Shown: positions 24,501-37,545 of the stretch, one piece after another
Layout: each line of letters opens with the position of its first letter
Numbering within the stretch: position 1 is the first letter of the stretch
Assembly (NCBI RefSeq): GCF_014529535.1
Contig: NW_023503374.1
Coordinates: forward strand, 8,363,685-8,427,684
Reading direction: 5' to 3'
Source: Bradysia coprophila
Taxonomy: Eukaryota; Arthropoda; Insecta; Diptera; Sciaridae
DNA: 64,000 bases
Position numbers and translations under genes: made by a program
Notes under the pieces: model-generated
Told to the model about the DNA's origin: nothing
Database searches by the model: none
What the model saw: only the letters and a program-made list of their open reading frames with translations

Positions 24501-27246
24501 GTTCGCCGGTAGATTATAATCAATCGCTGGTAGATTATTAAGTTCGCCGGTAGGCTATTTTCGTTCGCCTGTAGATTATAATCAATCGCCGATAGATTAT
24601 TAAGTTCGCCGGTAGGCTATTTTCGTTCGCCGGTAGATTATAATCAATCGCCGATAGATTATTAAGATCGCCGGTAGGCTATTTTCGTTCGCCGGTAGAT
24701 TATAATCAATCGCCGATAGATTATTAAGATCGCCGGTAGGCTATTTTCGTTCGCCGGTAGATTATAATCAATCGCCGATAGATTATTAAGATCGCCGGTA
24801 GGCTATTTTTGTTCGCCGGTAGATTATAATCAATCGCCGGTAGATTATAATCAATCGCCGGTAGATTAATAAGATCGCCGATAGGTTATTTTCGTTCGCC
24901 GGTAGATTATAATCAATCGCTGGTTGATTATTAAGTTCGCCGGTAGGCTATTTTCGTTCGCCGGTAGATTATAATCAATCGCGGGTAGATTATTAAGTTC
25001 GCCGGTAGGCTATTTTCGTTCGCCGGTAGATTATAATCAATCGCCGGTAGATTATTAAGATCGCTGATAGGTTATTTTCGTTCGCCGGTAGATTATAATC
25101 AATCGCCGATAGATTATTAAGATCGCCGGTAGGTTATTTTCGTTCGCCGGTAGATTATAATCAATCGCGGGTAGATTATTAAGTTCGCCTGTAGGCTATT
25201 TTCGTTCGCCGGTAGATTATAATCAATCGCCGGTAGATTATTAACATCGCCGGTAGGTTATTTTCGTTCGCCGGTAGATTATAATCAATCGCCGGTAGAT
25301 TATTAACATCGCCGGTAGGCTATTTTCGTTCGATTGTAGATTATAATATTATAATATTATGTACTGATGAGGCGTGATACGTTAGATTTTTAAAAAGATT
25401 TAATAATCATATTCAAACACAGCCTTATATTTTATGAGACAAAAGTCGTTTCGGAAGTAAATTGAATTCAATGATTCAAAAGAGTAAAAACGAAAGAAAA
25501 GAGTATATAAAAATCATGAATATCATACCTGCGTTGAGAACCTTGGAAGTAACCAGTTCAATCAATTCAGACAATTGTATAGCGCTCAGGTTAGCGGTGA
25601 AAAAATAAGCAACTGGTTGTTTGTACGCCAATGTCACTCCTCTTATCATGAATACGAGAGCGTGTGTTGCAAACTCTGGAATTGGAACATTCCCTAAATC
25701 CACAAAGCCATCCATGGCATCATTTGCATCGCAAAGATTTAAATGTGTTGTTACGGCCATTTCGTCCCACCCTATTGTACAATATTTGTCCAAATCGTCC
25801 ATCTGCGTCGCCTTCAGTTTTAAAAATTCAAATAACTTCGGATTCAGGCCTGTTTTTAGCTGCAAAAGTGCCGAATGACGATTTAACGTTCTTTTGCTAG
25901 GCAGCGAGAACAATTGCGAGAGAAATCTGTAACACTTCGGACCGTGTTTATATGCGGCCAACAGCATACACTTCTCTTCTTTTGTATAGCTTTGACCATG
26001 ATTTTTACGGCCAGAATTCCTTAGTTGCATGGTGAAGAACGTCATTTGTTCCTTAGTGAATTTTGTCGAAAGGTACCTAATAACTTTGTCGTTTGTCAGG
26101 TTTTTCGTATCTTTCAATTTGTTTTGTAGAACTTGAATTCTGGCCTTGTTATACCGAAGCTGACGATGCACATTCACTTCCTATAACAAAGTAATGTATT
26201 TGATGATCTGATCATACAACAATAAAATTTTGTTACCTTCTTTCGCTTGATCTTCGGCGAAGATGGTTGATCATTTGCAGCGGGCAAAGACTGTTGATCT
26301 TTGCAGCGGGCAAAGATTGGTGATCATTTGCAGCTGGCGAAGATTGCTGGTCATTTGTAGTTGACAAAGATTGATGGCCATTTGTAGATGACGAAGATTG
26401 TTGTGAATGCGAATTAGTCGATGGTTCAAATATCATTTCTTGATCTTCGTTTTCTAATTGTAGATTGATCTGTTCCTTGAAACGATAATTTTTTTTGTCA
26501 TTTATCAAATTTAAAGAAACAAGTGGAGACGTAGCACACGCTGCGACGTTAGTTCCGTGCGACCCGGAAACCTATTTAGTGCGTCTCTGATCATGATGCT
26601 TCCATAACCCTATTGCAGAGTTAACATTATTGCACACGTAGCCCAAGTGCGGCATGTGCAATTTTACTGAAAGTGTTCATCTTTAAAATTGCACATAGCG
26701 CAGTTACGAAAGCCCGTACGAAGTACTCTCAAATAAAATAAAAATTTACGATTTCAAAGTGAATTAGAAAACTTGAAGTTCTAGAACTGGGAATGTGGTG
26801 GACCAAGTCCACCACCTCAATTACCTTAAAAGTCCAGGAGGGGACTTAAAGTCAAAAGATAAATTTTAGAAAATAACGAAACGAATAAATAGGTAAGTCT
26901 AATGTTAAGATCGCACGGACGTATGGATAATTTATTACCTGTTGCTGAGCAATTGACAACTTAATGTAACTATGCTCTTCGTAGACAGAGCATTCTTCTG
27001 GTACAAGAAGAGTAGGAACTGCGCTTTTTCTTCAGTCGTCTGTTAATGTTATAGCCTTTGAGGTAGTCCTCATTCTTGAAATGTTTTTCGCATAAGCGGT
27101 AATGAGAATTCGCCAATTTTTTTGAATCTAAATTGCGTCTCTTCGATACATTCTGCCATTTCATACACATTTCGTAGTTTTTGGGAAACTTGTGAAACCG
27201 AATCTCCCCTGTTCGTACACCCTGGCATGTAGCACCGCAAAACCAT
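21512..27246 (-). CDS. P-superfamily (THAP9/P element-like) transposase, copy A, five exons
   Basis: Transposases of this family cut and join DNA using a THAP zinc finger and an RNase H-like fold. Minus-strand exons: 26939-27246, 26237-26475, 25529-26180, 23004-23759 and 21512-22356, all GT...AG, with phases 0,0,1,1. Exon 1 encodes a THAP domain (C2CH at C5, C10, C53, H56 in the intact copy). Exon 2 is a Ser/Gln/Asn-rich linker with about 10-residue NDQQS-type repeats. Exon 3 carries IGWDEMA, the likely first catalytic Asp. Exon 4 has GSVCDQTGTN (second Asp) and HCFDPPHILKVLRNN, typical of P elements and THAP9. Exon 5 starts with KSVSLRRMNQDGLENFFGNI (likely catalytic Glu), then an acidic segment and a CEAC motif. 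AATAAA lies 31 nt past the stop (21476-21481). Exons 1 and 2 have single-base indels here but are intact in copy C. Composite length is 933 aa. No terminal inverted repeats were recognised, so it could be mobile or domesticated. Confidence 0.88.
22610..22860. repeat. ATCGAT-rich degenerate repeat in intron 4, copy A
   Basis: About 250 bp dominated by variants of TATCGAT, ATCGATTAT and GATAATCGGTAAATATCGAC. TATCGATA is the known core of the insect DREF-binding element, but the density and spacing here look more like a simple tandem expansion inside the transposase intron. The same block is in copies B and C. Confidence 0.6.
24072..25346. repeat. 62-bp minisatellite in transposase intron 3, copy A
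   Basis: About 20 units, each built of three related 20-21 bp subunits: CGCCGGTAGATTATAATCAAT, then CGCCGGTAGATTATTAAGAT, then CGCCGGTAGGCTATTTTCGTT. Variants include CGCCGATAG, CGCGGGTAG and CGCTGGTAG. One unit near 24345 has a different subunit order and one near 24830 repeats the first subunit. It sits wholly between exon 3 (first catalytic Asp) and exon 4 (second Asp). No spacers, so not a CRISPR array. Confidence 0.95.
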
Positions 27247-28952
27247 CTATATATAACACATTTTTACAACCAGGTCAGAACATTGTAATTAGCTAGATGT
27301 ATTCGTCTGCCAGCTAAAATTTGTTTCCTCCGCTCGTCCTCAGATTACACGGAATACACAAATTTTAACGGTCGTACCGCCAAATAGTTGCGAAGAAGTT
27401 AAGGATACTTACATTTTCTCGATTTAATTTCGGTGAGAACCTTTCAGACGAATAATACAAGTAAACTCAGAAGAAGCCTAGAGAGACAAAAACGCAGAGA
27501 ACTTCGCAAAGTTGCAGAAAGTAAATTTTCTTCAAATGTAACAATTCCTCAAGAATTTAACGAACGCAGCGAACTAAGGCTACTTGTTTTTAGATTGTAA
27601 TATCAGATTCTGTAATGCTTTTGCAATGGCCAAATTGACCATTCTGGGTGATATTTTGGCACGTTCGGCACCTTAGGCACTCAGTTTAATGTAAATGAAT
27701 GTAAGTGTGTGGTCCCCAGATTTAGAATCGATCGATACAGGTTATAAGAAAGTGATTTGAATTTACAGAGGCTTGTGTGCATTTGCGCCACAATCGTCAT
27801 GAAAACTACGGCTACAACAGTCATGCAAACGCTGTTATATATGCTGCCTGTCTAGCACTTCTCCTTCTACTCTTTTCTTCTGCCAAAAAACGAACTGTGT
27901 GCATCAAATTTCAGAATCGGGCATAGCAGAATTGTTGGTTTCACTTCGAACAGCCAGTTTTTTTTTTTAAGTGAAAACATTTGCTGTGCTTCAAGTACCC
28001 AGTGAAGATTGCCGAGAGAGCCAAAGAAAAAAGAAATTTACATCTACTCGGACAGCAAACATATTATTACAGCGTTAACATCACTTTTACGGCAAGTTCG
28101 AGAAAAGAGTGCAGTGATTAACAAAATCAAGAAAGTTTGAAAAATTTTTAGCAAAAAGGATACCAAGTTTGTGTGTCAGCAGAAAATACTGATTATACCG
28201 TGGATTACACTAAGTCAAATATAATATTTACAATACTGTTTCTATAAAAATCATATACGTATTGTTCCCCATTACAGACACTCCTGTACAAAACGTTCCC
28301 TCTTACAAATTTTTATGTATAATTTTATTTATATTACACATAGTCTTACACACAGCGAATCTACAATCTATTGTTGTTAATAGAAAATGAATACGTTAAT
28401 AGTAGATTATTGATTTTTATGCAGATATAGATTATTAATTAAAGAATTGACGATAGTTTCTAAGCTAAAATTTACTTCTGTACGAGTGGTGAATCACGTT
28501 CCACGGACTATTTGTTGCCAGAAATTATCAACAATTGCAATTCAAAGACGCGATGCAGTATGCATTTTAGCAACGAAGAAACAGGGTGAATGAATTTCGT
28601 TATATGGAAAATGTTTTTGAAAAGATCGTTTTTACTGGCTTCGTCTTGTGAGCAGTATTTTTTCCCACTCCTTACAAATAAATTTTAAGAATCAAATGGT
28701 AATTTTATTTAGTTCCGGTTATTATTGGCATGTTTGAGGATATGAGATGTTGGTTACTTGAATTTAGAATTAAGTTTTCTAACTCTAATAAATAAATAAA
28801 TAGATAAAAATAAAGATTTTGAATTTCATGCTTGGCGTTCACTACTAGTTTCATGTCTTTCTGGTGTATGATTTTTTCTATCTCAGGGTGCTTTGAAATT
28901 CAAATGTTCATAAATTCCATTGATCTTATTTCATTTTATTGTAATCTTAAAA
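27247..28952. other. Region between the transposase and the RING gene, copy A
   Basis: The transposase ATG directly follows a possible splice acceptor on the minus strand (TATATAG). Upstream, a minus-strand GTAAGTATCC donor next to 27411 follows GAGAAAAT, so a 5' untranslated exon is likely to the right of 27411 and the promoter further right. From about 27600 to 28950 I see no coding exon; there is a hairpin of uncertain meaning and AT-rich DNA. No terminal inverted repeat matching the 20.8-21.5 kb side was found by eye. Confidence 0.4.
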
Positions 28953-29311
28953 ATGAATTCATCAGAATCTGGAGTCAAAAAGTGCACAATATGTGGCCAA
29001 ACGGCCTGCAGAATGGAGCTAACGGTTTGTGGACACGTTTTCTGTAAAAACTGCATATGGCCCACATACTGAAGTGCAAAAAATGTCCTTGTGGACGGGC
29101 TCAATCGATAGCTGAGTTGCAGTACATATACATGGGGAATGGGTGTCCGATTTGTTTGGAAACGAAATTCTCAGATCCAGTGGCAACCGTTTGTGGGCAT
29201 TTATTTTGCCGTCAGTGTCTATTGCGCACATTATCAATAAATAATAAGTGCCCTATCTGTCTTCAGGCAATGGATAATCGACATTTCAATACTGTGTATC
29301 AAATGAAATAA
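28953..29311 (+). pseudogene. Double-RING protein gene, copy A, with a one-base frameshift
   Basis: Same gene as 49459-49818, but one C is missing in ATATGGCCCACATA, within codons for the first RING. The frame therefore breaks after residue 36. The second RING remains open from about 29057. Because copy C is intact and the difference is a single base in a C run, a sequencing error is more likely than real decay. Confidence 0.8.
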
Positions 29312-29496
29312 ATGCTTAATTTTATCAGCAAAATGTATCATTGTAGATCTTGTAGAATTTTTAGTAGTAGTAATTCTTAATGAAAAAGACTGTACAAATA
29401 TAGTTCTCTAATTATATTCACTTCAACTATCTAAACAAACTATCTAAAATTGGGCGATTGAATGTATACAATGTATTGATAAAATCAGAATCGAAG

Positions 29497-30717
29497 TTAG
29501 TTTTTACTTTTTGCAATGTCCAGGCTTTGCGAAAATGTAATTAACACTGCTCGATCCAAATGTCGTTCAGTCCGTGATAAATTCAATACGTTTACAGACC
29601 AGTGTGCAACATTCGTATCCAATTTAATTTCCTCCATTTCCTCGCAAGTAAAATGCACAACTTGAAAAGTAAAGAGGAAAATTATAAATCACGAAGCCTT
29701 CGAAACTTGTTCCATCGTTATGGACTTACTTTTCGAAAATATTTTAACCCGACTACCATTCCGTGGCCATCCTTTAAATTGCCTAGCTGGTCCCCAGACG
29801 AAAACTCTCACAACACGTGTGGCAGGCAATTTGGCAGGATTGTCGATTACTCTGTATGGGACAGTGCAGTTTGCTTCCTTACCACTCTGGGTCTTGCAGA
29901 AAGCAGAATATCCTTTGCATGGAACATTGTGAAGAGGCTAGAATCTGTTCCCGAAATGATGATGATTGCCTGAAGCTGGAGCTGTAGGCCACATTTCTTT
30001 CGGCGGACGTGGTGGCGGTCCAGATGCAGCAATTTGCTGTTTTTCTCTGTTGTTGAGAATTTTCAGTTTCCGATTTTAATGACATTCCATGGTAAGTTCT
30101 CACCGTATCGATTTTGAAACCTTCGGTTGAATCGTTCTTGATCGTAACTATTGTAACCTAGCTAATCCAAAATGTTTTCCTGATTCGCAATTATCAAGTC
30201 TTCTTTTTGTGACATTTGACCCAGCAAGATCAAAACGTTTCGACGTAAATTATCACTTTCTTCAGATGCCTGAGTTGTATCTAACGAATTCGTCCAGCCA
30301 GAAAAAGCTAGTGCAACTGATAGAAGCAAAATGTAATTATACCTGAAAACACTGACTTGTCCTCCATTGGAGGACTCCTCCATGAATATCTTTGGATTGT
30401 GCAGCTGCACCTAAAATTTGTTGTGATTAATCCAAAACTATTGAAACGAACAAATTGATAGAAAAAAACTTGCGCGCTTTTCTGGATCGGACGTTTCTTC
30501 TTCTTTCTGTACTTATGGATCGAACACTTTTGTCACCGTTCTGAGAATGTTCTGGAAGCCTATGTCGTTAAGTCTAGCCGCCAAGTGTGTCCATGCTTGG
30601 TCCAAGACCGTCAAACTCTCTTTACCAACACTTCGTAATTGCCATGGCCTGAATGATAAAACGAAAGGTATTTTTTGAAGATTTCTGGGAAATAAAAGTG
30701 CAGTGATTCCTCCCATC
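29497..30717 (-). pseudogene. Unrecognised five-exon gene, copy A, frameshifted
   Basis: Equivalent to 50004-51229 in copy C. The two 3' exons (29497-29660 and the 3' part of exon 4, 29730-29937) are identical in size to those in C. The first exon, ending at 30717, carries several one-base indels relative to C (for example near 30556, 30615 and 30660) and does not read through. Both in-frame TAG codons found in C are present here as well. The copy A/B junction lies only 9 bases beyond the first exon. Confidence 0.6.
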
Positions 30718-31744
30718 CTTACAAATATAACCCGTATTGTTTGATTAGGCTGTTATGATTTCGTCTTTCTCGAACTTGTACTTTTGCATTTCATGTACAC
30801 TTATTCCGGAACCGAAGTAAAAGAAGAATATTAAATAATCGGGTTAATGCAATCTTTTCCACTTTTTGTTTTGTAGAGATCGTGTGTAAAAATCAAAGGA
30901 CAAAAAGGAAAGTTAATAAGGGTAACGAGGACAAAATAAGGAAATTAAGGAAATAAGTAGTAGTTGCGAGCTTGACGTTAACAAATTCAATTTTATTATT
31001 CTATATGCAAGTTTTACTAAGTACTTACTACTTTTAAAATGAACGTTTGTTTTCGTTATTTTTTATTTTGTATCCATGCTTGCAACGATAATGGTAGCGA
31101 AATACAGCGGATACGAAAAGTAAAAGGGCGATTTTGGCAACATAAAGAGATTGCTTTGGTTTACATTTGATTCTTAGAATGATTGAATTTGAGAACAATA
31201 GTACATTACCATACCAGTTACGGAATTTGATTATCTTCGTATCCAGACTGAGTAAAAGAATGCGAGGCGTCAGCCCGAGTAATTTTGCTCATCGTGATAC
31301 AGAGATAAGCAAATTCCTTCACGTGTATTGTATGAGCGTTTACTTTACTCGAGCGGAAGGAAGGCGTTTCACTAGTGAGCGAAGAGCGCTATCCATCACT
31401 AGTAAAGTAAACGATTGTTACTGAACTAGAGAAACGGATGAACAGGTGTTTTTCTACTTTACATTGATCAATTAGAAGGAAAAGGCGAATCAACCTATTT
31501 TACTCCGTACGGGTATCTCCGAAATCCTTATTATTAGAATAAAAATGTCGTTGTAAATTATTTCAAGTTGACGATGGCGAGTCTACTCGCCCTTTGTAGA
31601 TTTTTTTAGGTTCATCGAAGTCAGGCAGCCTGTTGAAGGCTTTAGTTTAGTTGCAGGTTAATTACAGGCACATTAGAACACCATAAGTTCTCCAAAATGA
31701 TACAATATATTTTTCAAAGATTTTTTTTACAAATTAACAATTAA

Positions 31745-34700
31745 CTATGGTGGCACTTGGTTTTGGGTTGCAATTGGCCAATATTGTGCAGCAATACTTT
31801 TTTTTTTAGCCTGCATCAAAGCTTTATGATAAATTGCATGGCTAATTCTCAGCAACTTGTAGAGTTTTTTTGCGCCCAAAATATCATTTACTTCTTTTTC
31901 TGAACCTATCCAGATTGAGTTTAACAGTAGTTTTTTTTATTTATTCGGAACTTCTTCGGAAGTTCGCGGACGCCCACGTCCTACGGATTCATTACCTTTT
32001 AAAGATTGCACCAGTTTTGTGAATAGAACACTTTTCTTGGCAAATAAACGGCAGAATAGAGTTCGAATTTGTTTTAAATAACAACTTAAAGCTAGACCAT
32101 GAATAGTTACAGGTCGGATAAGTTTTAAAAATCTGGACAATTTTCCGTATCTGATGTTATATTCGCATGCTTAAAATCCAATGAATACTGAGCGACGGTA
32201 AGTAGTTCCAAAGTATTTTGCATGCCTCCATTTGTTGAAAGCAAACATTTTTACACATTACAGACTCAAAAACGAAAGCATTTTTCTTCAAGAAGTTCAA
32301 AATCAGATTCTTTTCAGTTGTCAACATCCAGCTCAATTGTGTTTTCACGGGTCGGCTTCATCCATCATTTTCTGGCACATCCATATTCAGACAAGTCATA
32401 AAAGTCTTGTAAAAGAGGCGAAACGCTTTTCATCTTGACAATTTGATCGCATTTAATGTTGGCTCTGTAAGATTGTTCACGATTAGAACTGGTAAGCTGA
32501 TCGCGAATTGAAAGGCCAATCGGCTGTTTTAGCTGTGACAGCTGACTTTATGTTACCGAAAAAATTTTCCAATCCTCCTGGTTCAATGCGTTCCAGTGGA
32601 CTGATTTATATTCTAATAAAATGAAAATGGTTTATTAGGGCTGTTCGTAAAATACGTTTCGTTAAAGTTGGTTTATCCTATTAATTCTCTACTGTGTCAC
32701 ACTAAATTAACCACTCAACTCTACCTTTCCTCAGACATTGTGAAGTGACAATAAATACAATACAAATACTAAAACGAACTAATTTAAACTAATATAAATT
32801 AAGATTGGCAGGGCATGCTAGAAACGAACACGTTCTTTCACAAAACTAAGGAGCCAAACTGTCATGTATTTCATTCGATGATAAATATCGATTAGTTCTT
32901 AAAATCGATATCGATATTTACATAAAATCAAATATCAATCGAATGTTTTATCGATGCGTACTGATAATCCGGTAATATGCAGACCGATAATCGTAAATAT
33001 GACTGATAAATCGATAAAGGTTGACTGATAATTCGATTATCAATCGATATTTATCGATAAAACAGTCGATGTAATACAGTCATCGATTATTTGGAAATTT
33101 TTCACTCGCTGATGTGTTAAGATGGCTCCGAGCGTACGCTGAAATTGTTAGCCTACATGCACACATATTCCGTAATAACCTACGTCACGAAAGAATGGGA
33201 TGGTATGCAAAAGCAAGCACGCTCAGGAAACTACTTAGAAAAAAGATTTTTGTGCGGAACAAACAATATTACCTATTGAACATTTCTTGAGTTGAGTTCG
33301 ATGTAACTTTGACTGGTTTGAAATTGTCTCTTCAGCACAGGCTATTGTTGTTGACTTTCAGCGTGCTTTTCATCAACAAATTCATTTTTTCAGAGAGTTG
33401 AAATGGATATTCCAGAACCTGAATTGTTTTTCTTTGTTTGTCATATTATCGCACTGCGCAGTGGATTTGAACACTTCGCTTCCGGCCCATTTCAAACTGT
33501 CAAATAAGGTTGTTGAAAATACTAGAATATGTCCAGTTCCACCTAAAATCTCTAGGCAACTGTTTTTGTTTTGCAGCAATCAACATAAGGTTATCCGAAA
33601 GTTATTGCTAAAAATTTGTGCTGCCACGAAACGCATTTTTGAGGGCTTTGGGATAATTGTTCGTGGTGTAATTTTCGAAGAAGACGAGTAGTTGCGTGCT
33701 GACTGTTAATATTGTTAAAGTCTCTGTATCATCTCCTAGCTTGCATAATTGCATCACTTTGCAACCTTGAAATTTTTCCGTTTCGTTCAAGAGTTTATAG
33801 TCGCCACATCAGATACAAAAGCTGCTTTAAATTTCTTATGAATAAAGGTGTTGCGTAGAACTTTGAGAATGTGAGGCGCGTCCGAAGCGTAATTGATAAT
33901 ATTGCTTGGCACAGAGTATACGTATAACATTGACCATTTTGTTTAACATTACGTTAATATCGGATACGCAGCAAATTCACTTGCTGATGCATTTGTTCGC
34001 GTTTGATCACAGACAGATCCAATTATTTCAAATTCCTGAAACCATCAAAAATGAATGCTGATAAGCAAAGATATCAATACATTTTTTATAGTAAAGGGCA
34101 TTCATAATTACGCACGCTCTTAATGGGTTTGATAAAGCTTCTCTTCATACATGTTAGATTTTTCGCGACCTTTTGGCGGCTAAGGGAGAGGGGTTGAAAA
34201 TTCAAATTAGCGCGTGCGCAATTTGTGACATTCAATGACAAATAAAGTTCTTAAATTGTACATTTAGAAATATATATTAAGGCAAGAATACGTAATTCCA
34301 ACAGAGTGGGCAGCTCATTAAGTTACGTGCGACCGAAATATTAGATTGTAATCAATCGGCGGTAGATTATTTAGATCACGGTAGGTTATATTTGTTTGCG
34401 GGTAATTTAATCAATTGCCGTAGATTATAATCAATCGCCGAGATTCATTAAGATCGCCGGTAGGTTATTTTCGTTCGCCCGGTAGATTATAATCAATCGC
34501 GTAGATTATTAACATCGCGGTAGGGCTATTTTCGTTCGCCGGATAGGATTATAATCAACTCGCCGGCTAATTATTTAGATCGCGGTCGGCTATTTTTGTT
34601 CGCCGTTAGATTATTTAGATCGCCAGTAGGCGTATTTTCGTTCGCGGTATATATAAATCAATCGCCGATATATTATTAAATCGCCGTAGTTATTTTCGTT

Positions 34701-37545
34701 CGCGGTAGAATTATATCAATCCGCCGGTAGATTATAAAATCGCCGGTAGGCTATTTTCGTCGCCGTAGACTTATAAATCATCGTGGTAGATTATTAATTC
34801 GCCGGTAGCTATTTCGTTCGGCCGGCTTAGATTATAATTCAATGCCGGAAGATATTAAGTTTCTGCCGTAGGCTATTTTCGTTCGCCGGTAGAATATTCA
34901 ATCGCCGATAGATTATTAAGATGCGCGGTAGGCTATTTTTCGTTCGCCGGTAGATTATAATCAAGCGGCCGAATAGATTATTAGATCGCCGGTAGGCTAT
35001 TTTCGTTCGGCCGGTAGATTATAATCAGATCGCCGATAGATTATTAAGATCGCGGTAGGCATTTTTGTTCGCGGTAGATTAATACGCATTATTATATCAA
35101 TCGCCGGTAGATTAATATCCCAGATTAACTCGGCCGATAGTTATTTCGTTCGCCGGTAAGATTATAATCAATCGCTGGTGATTATTAAAGTTGGCGGAGT
35201 TATGGCTTATTTTTCGTTCGCGCGGTAGATTATATCATATCGCGCGGGTAGATTATTAAGTTCGCCTTGAAGGCCTATTTTCGTTCGCCGGTAGATTATA
35301 TCAATCGCCGGTAGATTATTACAGATGTGATATGTTATGTTTTCGATTCGGCGTACGGAGATTATAATCAATCGCCGATAGATTATTAAGATCGCGCGTA
35401 GGTTATTTTCGTTTCGCGGTAGTTATATCAAGCGCGGTAGTTATGTAAGTTCGCTGTTAGGCTATTTTCGTTCGCCGGTTAGATTATAATCAATCGCCGG
35501 TAGATTATTAACATCGCCTGTAGCGTATATTTTCGTTCGGCAGCGGATAGATTATAATCATCGCCGGTAAGATTATTAACATCGCCGGTAGGCTTTTCGT
35601 TCGTATGTAGATTATAATATTATAATATTCATGTACTGATGGGCGTGATACGTTAGATTTTAAAAAGATTTAATAATCATGGAGTTCGAGAGACAGCCTT
35701 ATGTTTTATGAGCAAAAGTCGTTTCGGGAGTAAATTGAATTCAAATGATTCAAAGAGTAAAACGAAAGAAAGAGATTATAAATCATGAAATACATACTGC
35801 GGTTGAGAACCTTGAAGTAACCAGTTCAATCAATTCAGACAATTGTATAGCGCTCGGTAGCGGTGTGAAAAAGTAAGCAACTGGTTGTTTGTTACGCCAA
35901 TGTCACTCCTCTTATCAATGAATACGAGGCGTGTGTTGCAAACTCTGGAATTGGAACATTCCCTAATCCATCAAAGCCATCCATGGCACATTTGCATCGC
36001 AAAGATTTAAATGTGTTGTTACGGCCATTTGTCCACCCTCTATTGTACAATTTGTCCAAATCGTCATCTGCGTCGCCTTCCAGTTTTAAAAGATTCAAAT
36101 TAACTTACGGATTCAGCCTGTTTTTAGCTGCAAAGTGCCGAATGACGACTTTACCGTTCTTTGCTAGCAGCGAGAACAATTGCGAGCAAAATCTTGAAAC
36201 ACTTCGGACCGCTTGTTTTATATGCGCGCCTAACAGATACACTTCTTTCTTTGTATAGCTTGACATTGATTTTTACGGCCAGAATTCCTTAGTTGCATGT
36301 GAAGAACGTTCATTTGTCTCTTAGTGACATTTTGTCGAAAGGTACCTATAACTTTGTCGTTTGTCAGGTTTTACTGTATCTTTCAATTTGTCTTTGATAG
36401 AATTGGAATTCGCTGTTATTACCGAAGCTTGACAGATGCGACATTCACTTCCTATTAACAAAGTATGTATTTGTGATCTCGATCATACAACAAATAAAAT
36501 TTTTCCTTGCTTTCGCTTGATCTTCGGCGAAGATGTGATCATTGTGCAGGGGCAAAGAGCTGTGTTGATTTTTGGCGCGGGCAAAGACTTGGTGATCATT
36601 TGCAGCTGGCGAAGATTGCTGGTCTTTTGTAGTTGACAAAGATTGGATGGCATTTGTAGTAGACGAACTTTTGTTGTGAATGCGATTAGCGATGGTTCAA
36701 TATCATTTCCTTGCATTGTCGTTTTTCACTTGTGATGTGATCTGTTCCTTGAACGATAATTTGTTTTGTCATTTATAACAATTTAAAGAAACAAGTGAGA
36801 CGTAGCACACGCTGCGACGTTAGTTCCTGCGACCGAGAAACCTATTTAGTGCGTCCTCTGATCTCATGATGTTCCATAACTATTGCAAGAGTTACATTAT
36901 TGCACACAGTAGCCGAAGTGGCGGCATGTGCAATTTGTCACTGAAAAGTTTGCATCCTTTAAAATTGACACATAGGCGCAGTTACGAAAGCCACGTGATC
37001 GAAGTACTCTCAAATAAAATAAAAATTTACGATTTCAAAGTGAATTAGAAACCTTGAAGTTCTAGAAATGGGAATGTGGTGGACCCCAGAGTCCACCACC
37101 TCAATTACCTTAAAGTCAGAGGGGACTAAGTCAAAAGAATACAGATTTAGAGAATAACGAAACGATAAATAGGTAAGTCTAATTGTTAAGATCGCACGGA
37201 CGTATGGATAATTTATACCTGTTGCTGGCAGCAATGACAACTTAATTGTACTATGCTCTGTCGTAGACAGAGATTTTCTGGTCCAAGAAGAGTAGGAACT
37301 GCCGCTTTTCTTCAGTCGTCGTTGTTAATGTCTATAGCCGTTTGAGGTAGTCCTCATTCCTTGAAAACGTTTTGTCGCATAAGCGCGAGGTCATATGAGA
37401 ATCGCTCAATTTTTTTTGAATCTAAATTGCGTCTCTTCGATACATTCTTGCCATTTCATACGACATTTCGTAGTTTTGGGAAACTTGTGTGAAGACCGAA
37501 TCTCCCCTGTGTCGTACACACCTGGCATGACCCGCAAACACACTA
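31745..37545 (-). pseudogene. P-type transposase, copy B, broken throughout
   Basis: All five exons can be located by alignment to copy A: about 37219-37540, 36505-36749, 35799-36451, 33272-34035 and 31745-32612. Every one contains multiple frameshifts. Short intact runs such as NVPIPEFATHA and GGTGHILVF remain. The breaks track the general indel density of copy B, so they are probably not biological. Confidence 0.85.
34335..35632. repeat. 62-bp minisatellite, copy B
   Basis: The same array as at 24072-25346, with the three-subunit order still visible but nearly every unit carrying indels (CGCGGTAG, CGCCGTAG, GGCCGGTAG). Confidence 0.9.

Larger units (their letters stand above)
18013..30726. 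repeat. Copy A of the triplicated locus
   Basis: This 12.7-kb block matches 38551-51238 (copy C) almost base for base, with the same gene order. The length difference is only 26 nt overall, from scattered 1-4 base indels, many in homopolymers. It ends abruptly after CTTACAAAT, where copy C continues into unique sequence but A jumps to sequence equivalent to 20513 (start of copy B). A is intact for transposase exons 3-5 and carries frameshifts in transposase exons 1-2, the RING gene and the five-exon gene. Confidence 0.95.

Noticed and set aside
24072..25346. Regular repeats suggestive of a CRISPR array
   Set aside because: Units are contiguous with no unique spacers, in an intron of an insect gene; it is a minisatellite.
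25621..25900. Plus-strand ORFs of 78-85 codons opposite transposase exon 3
   Set aside because: Antisense shadows of a recognised coding exon.
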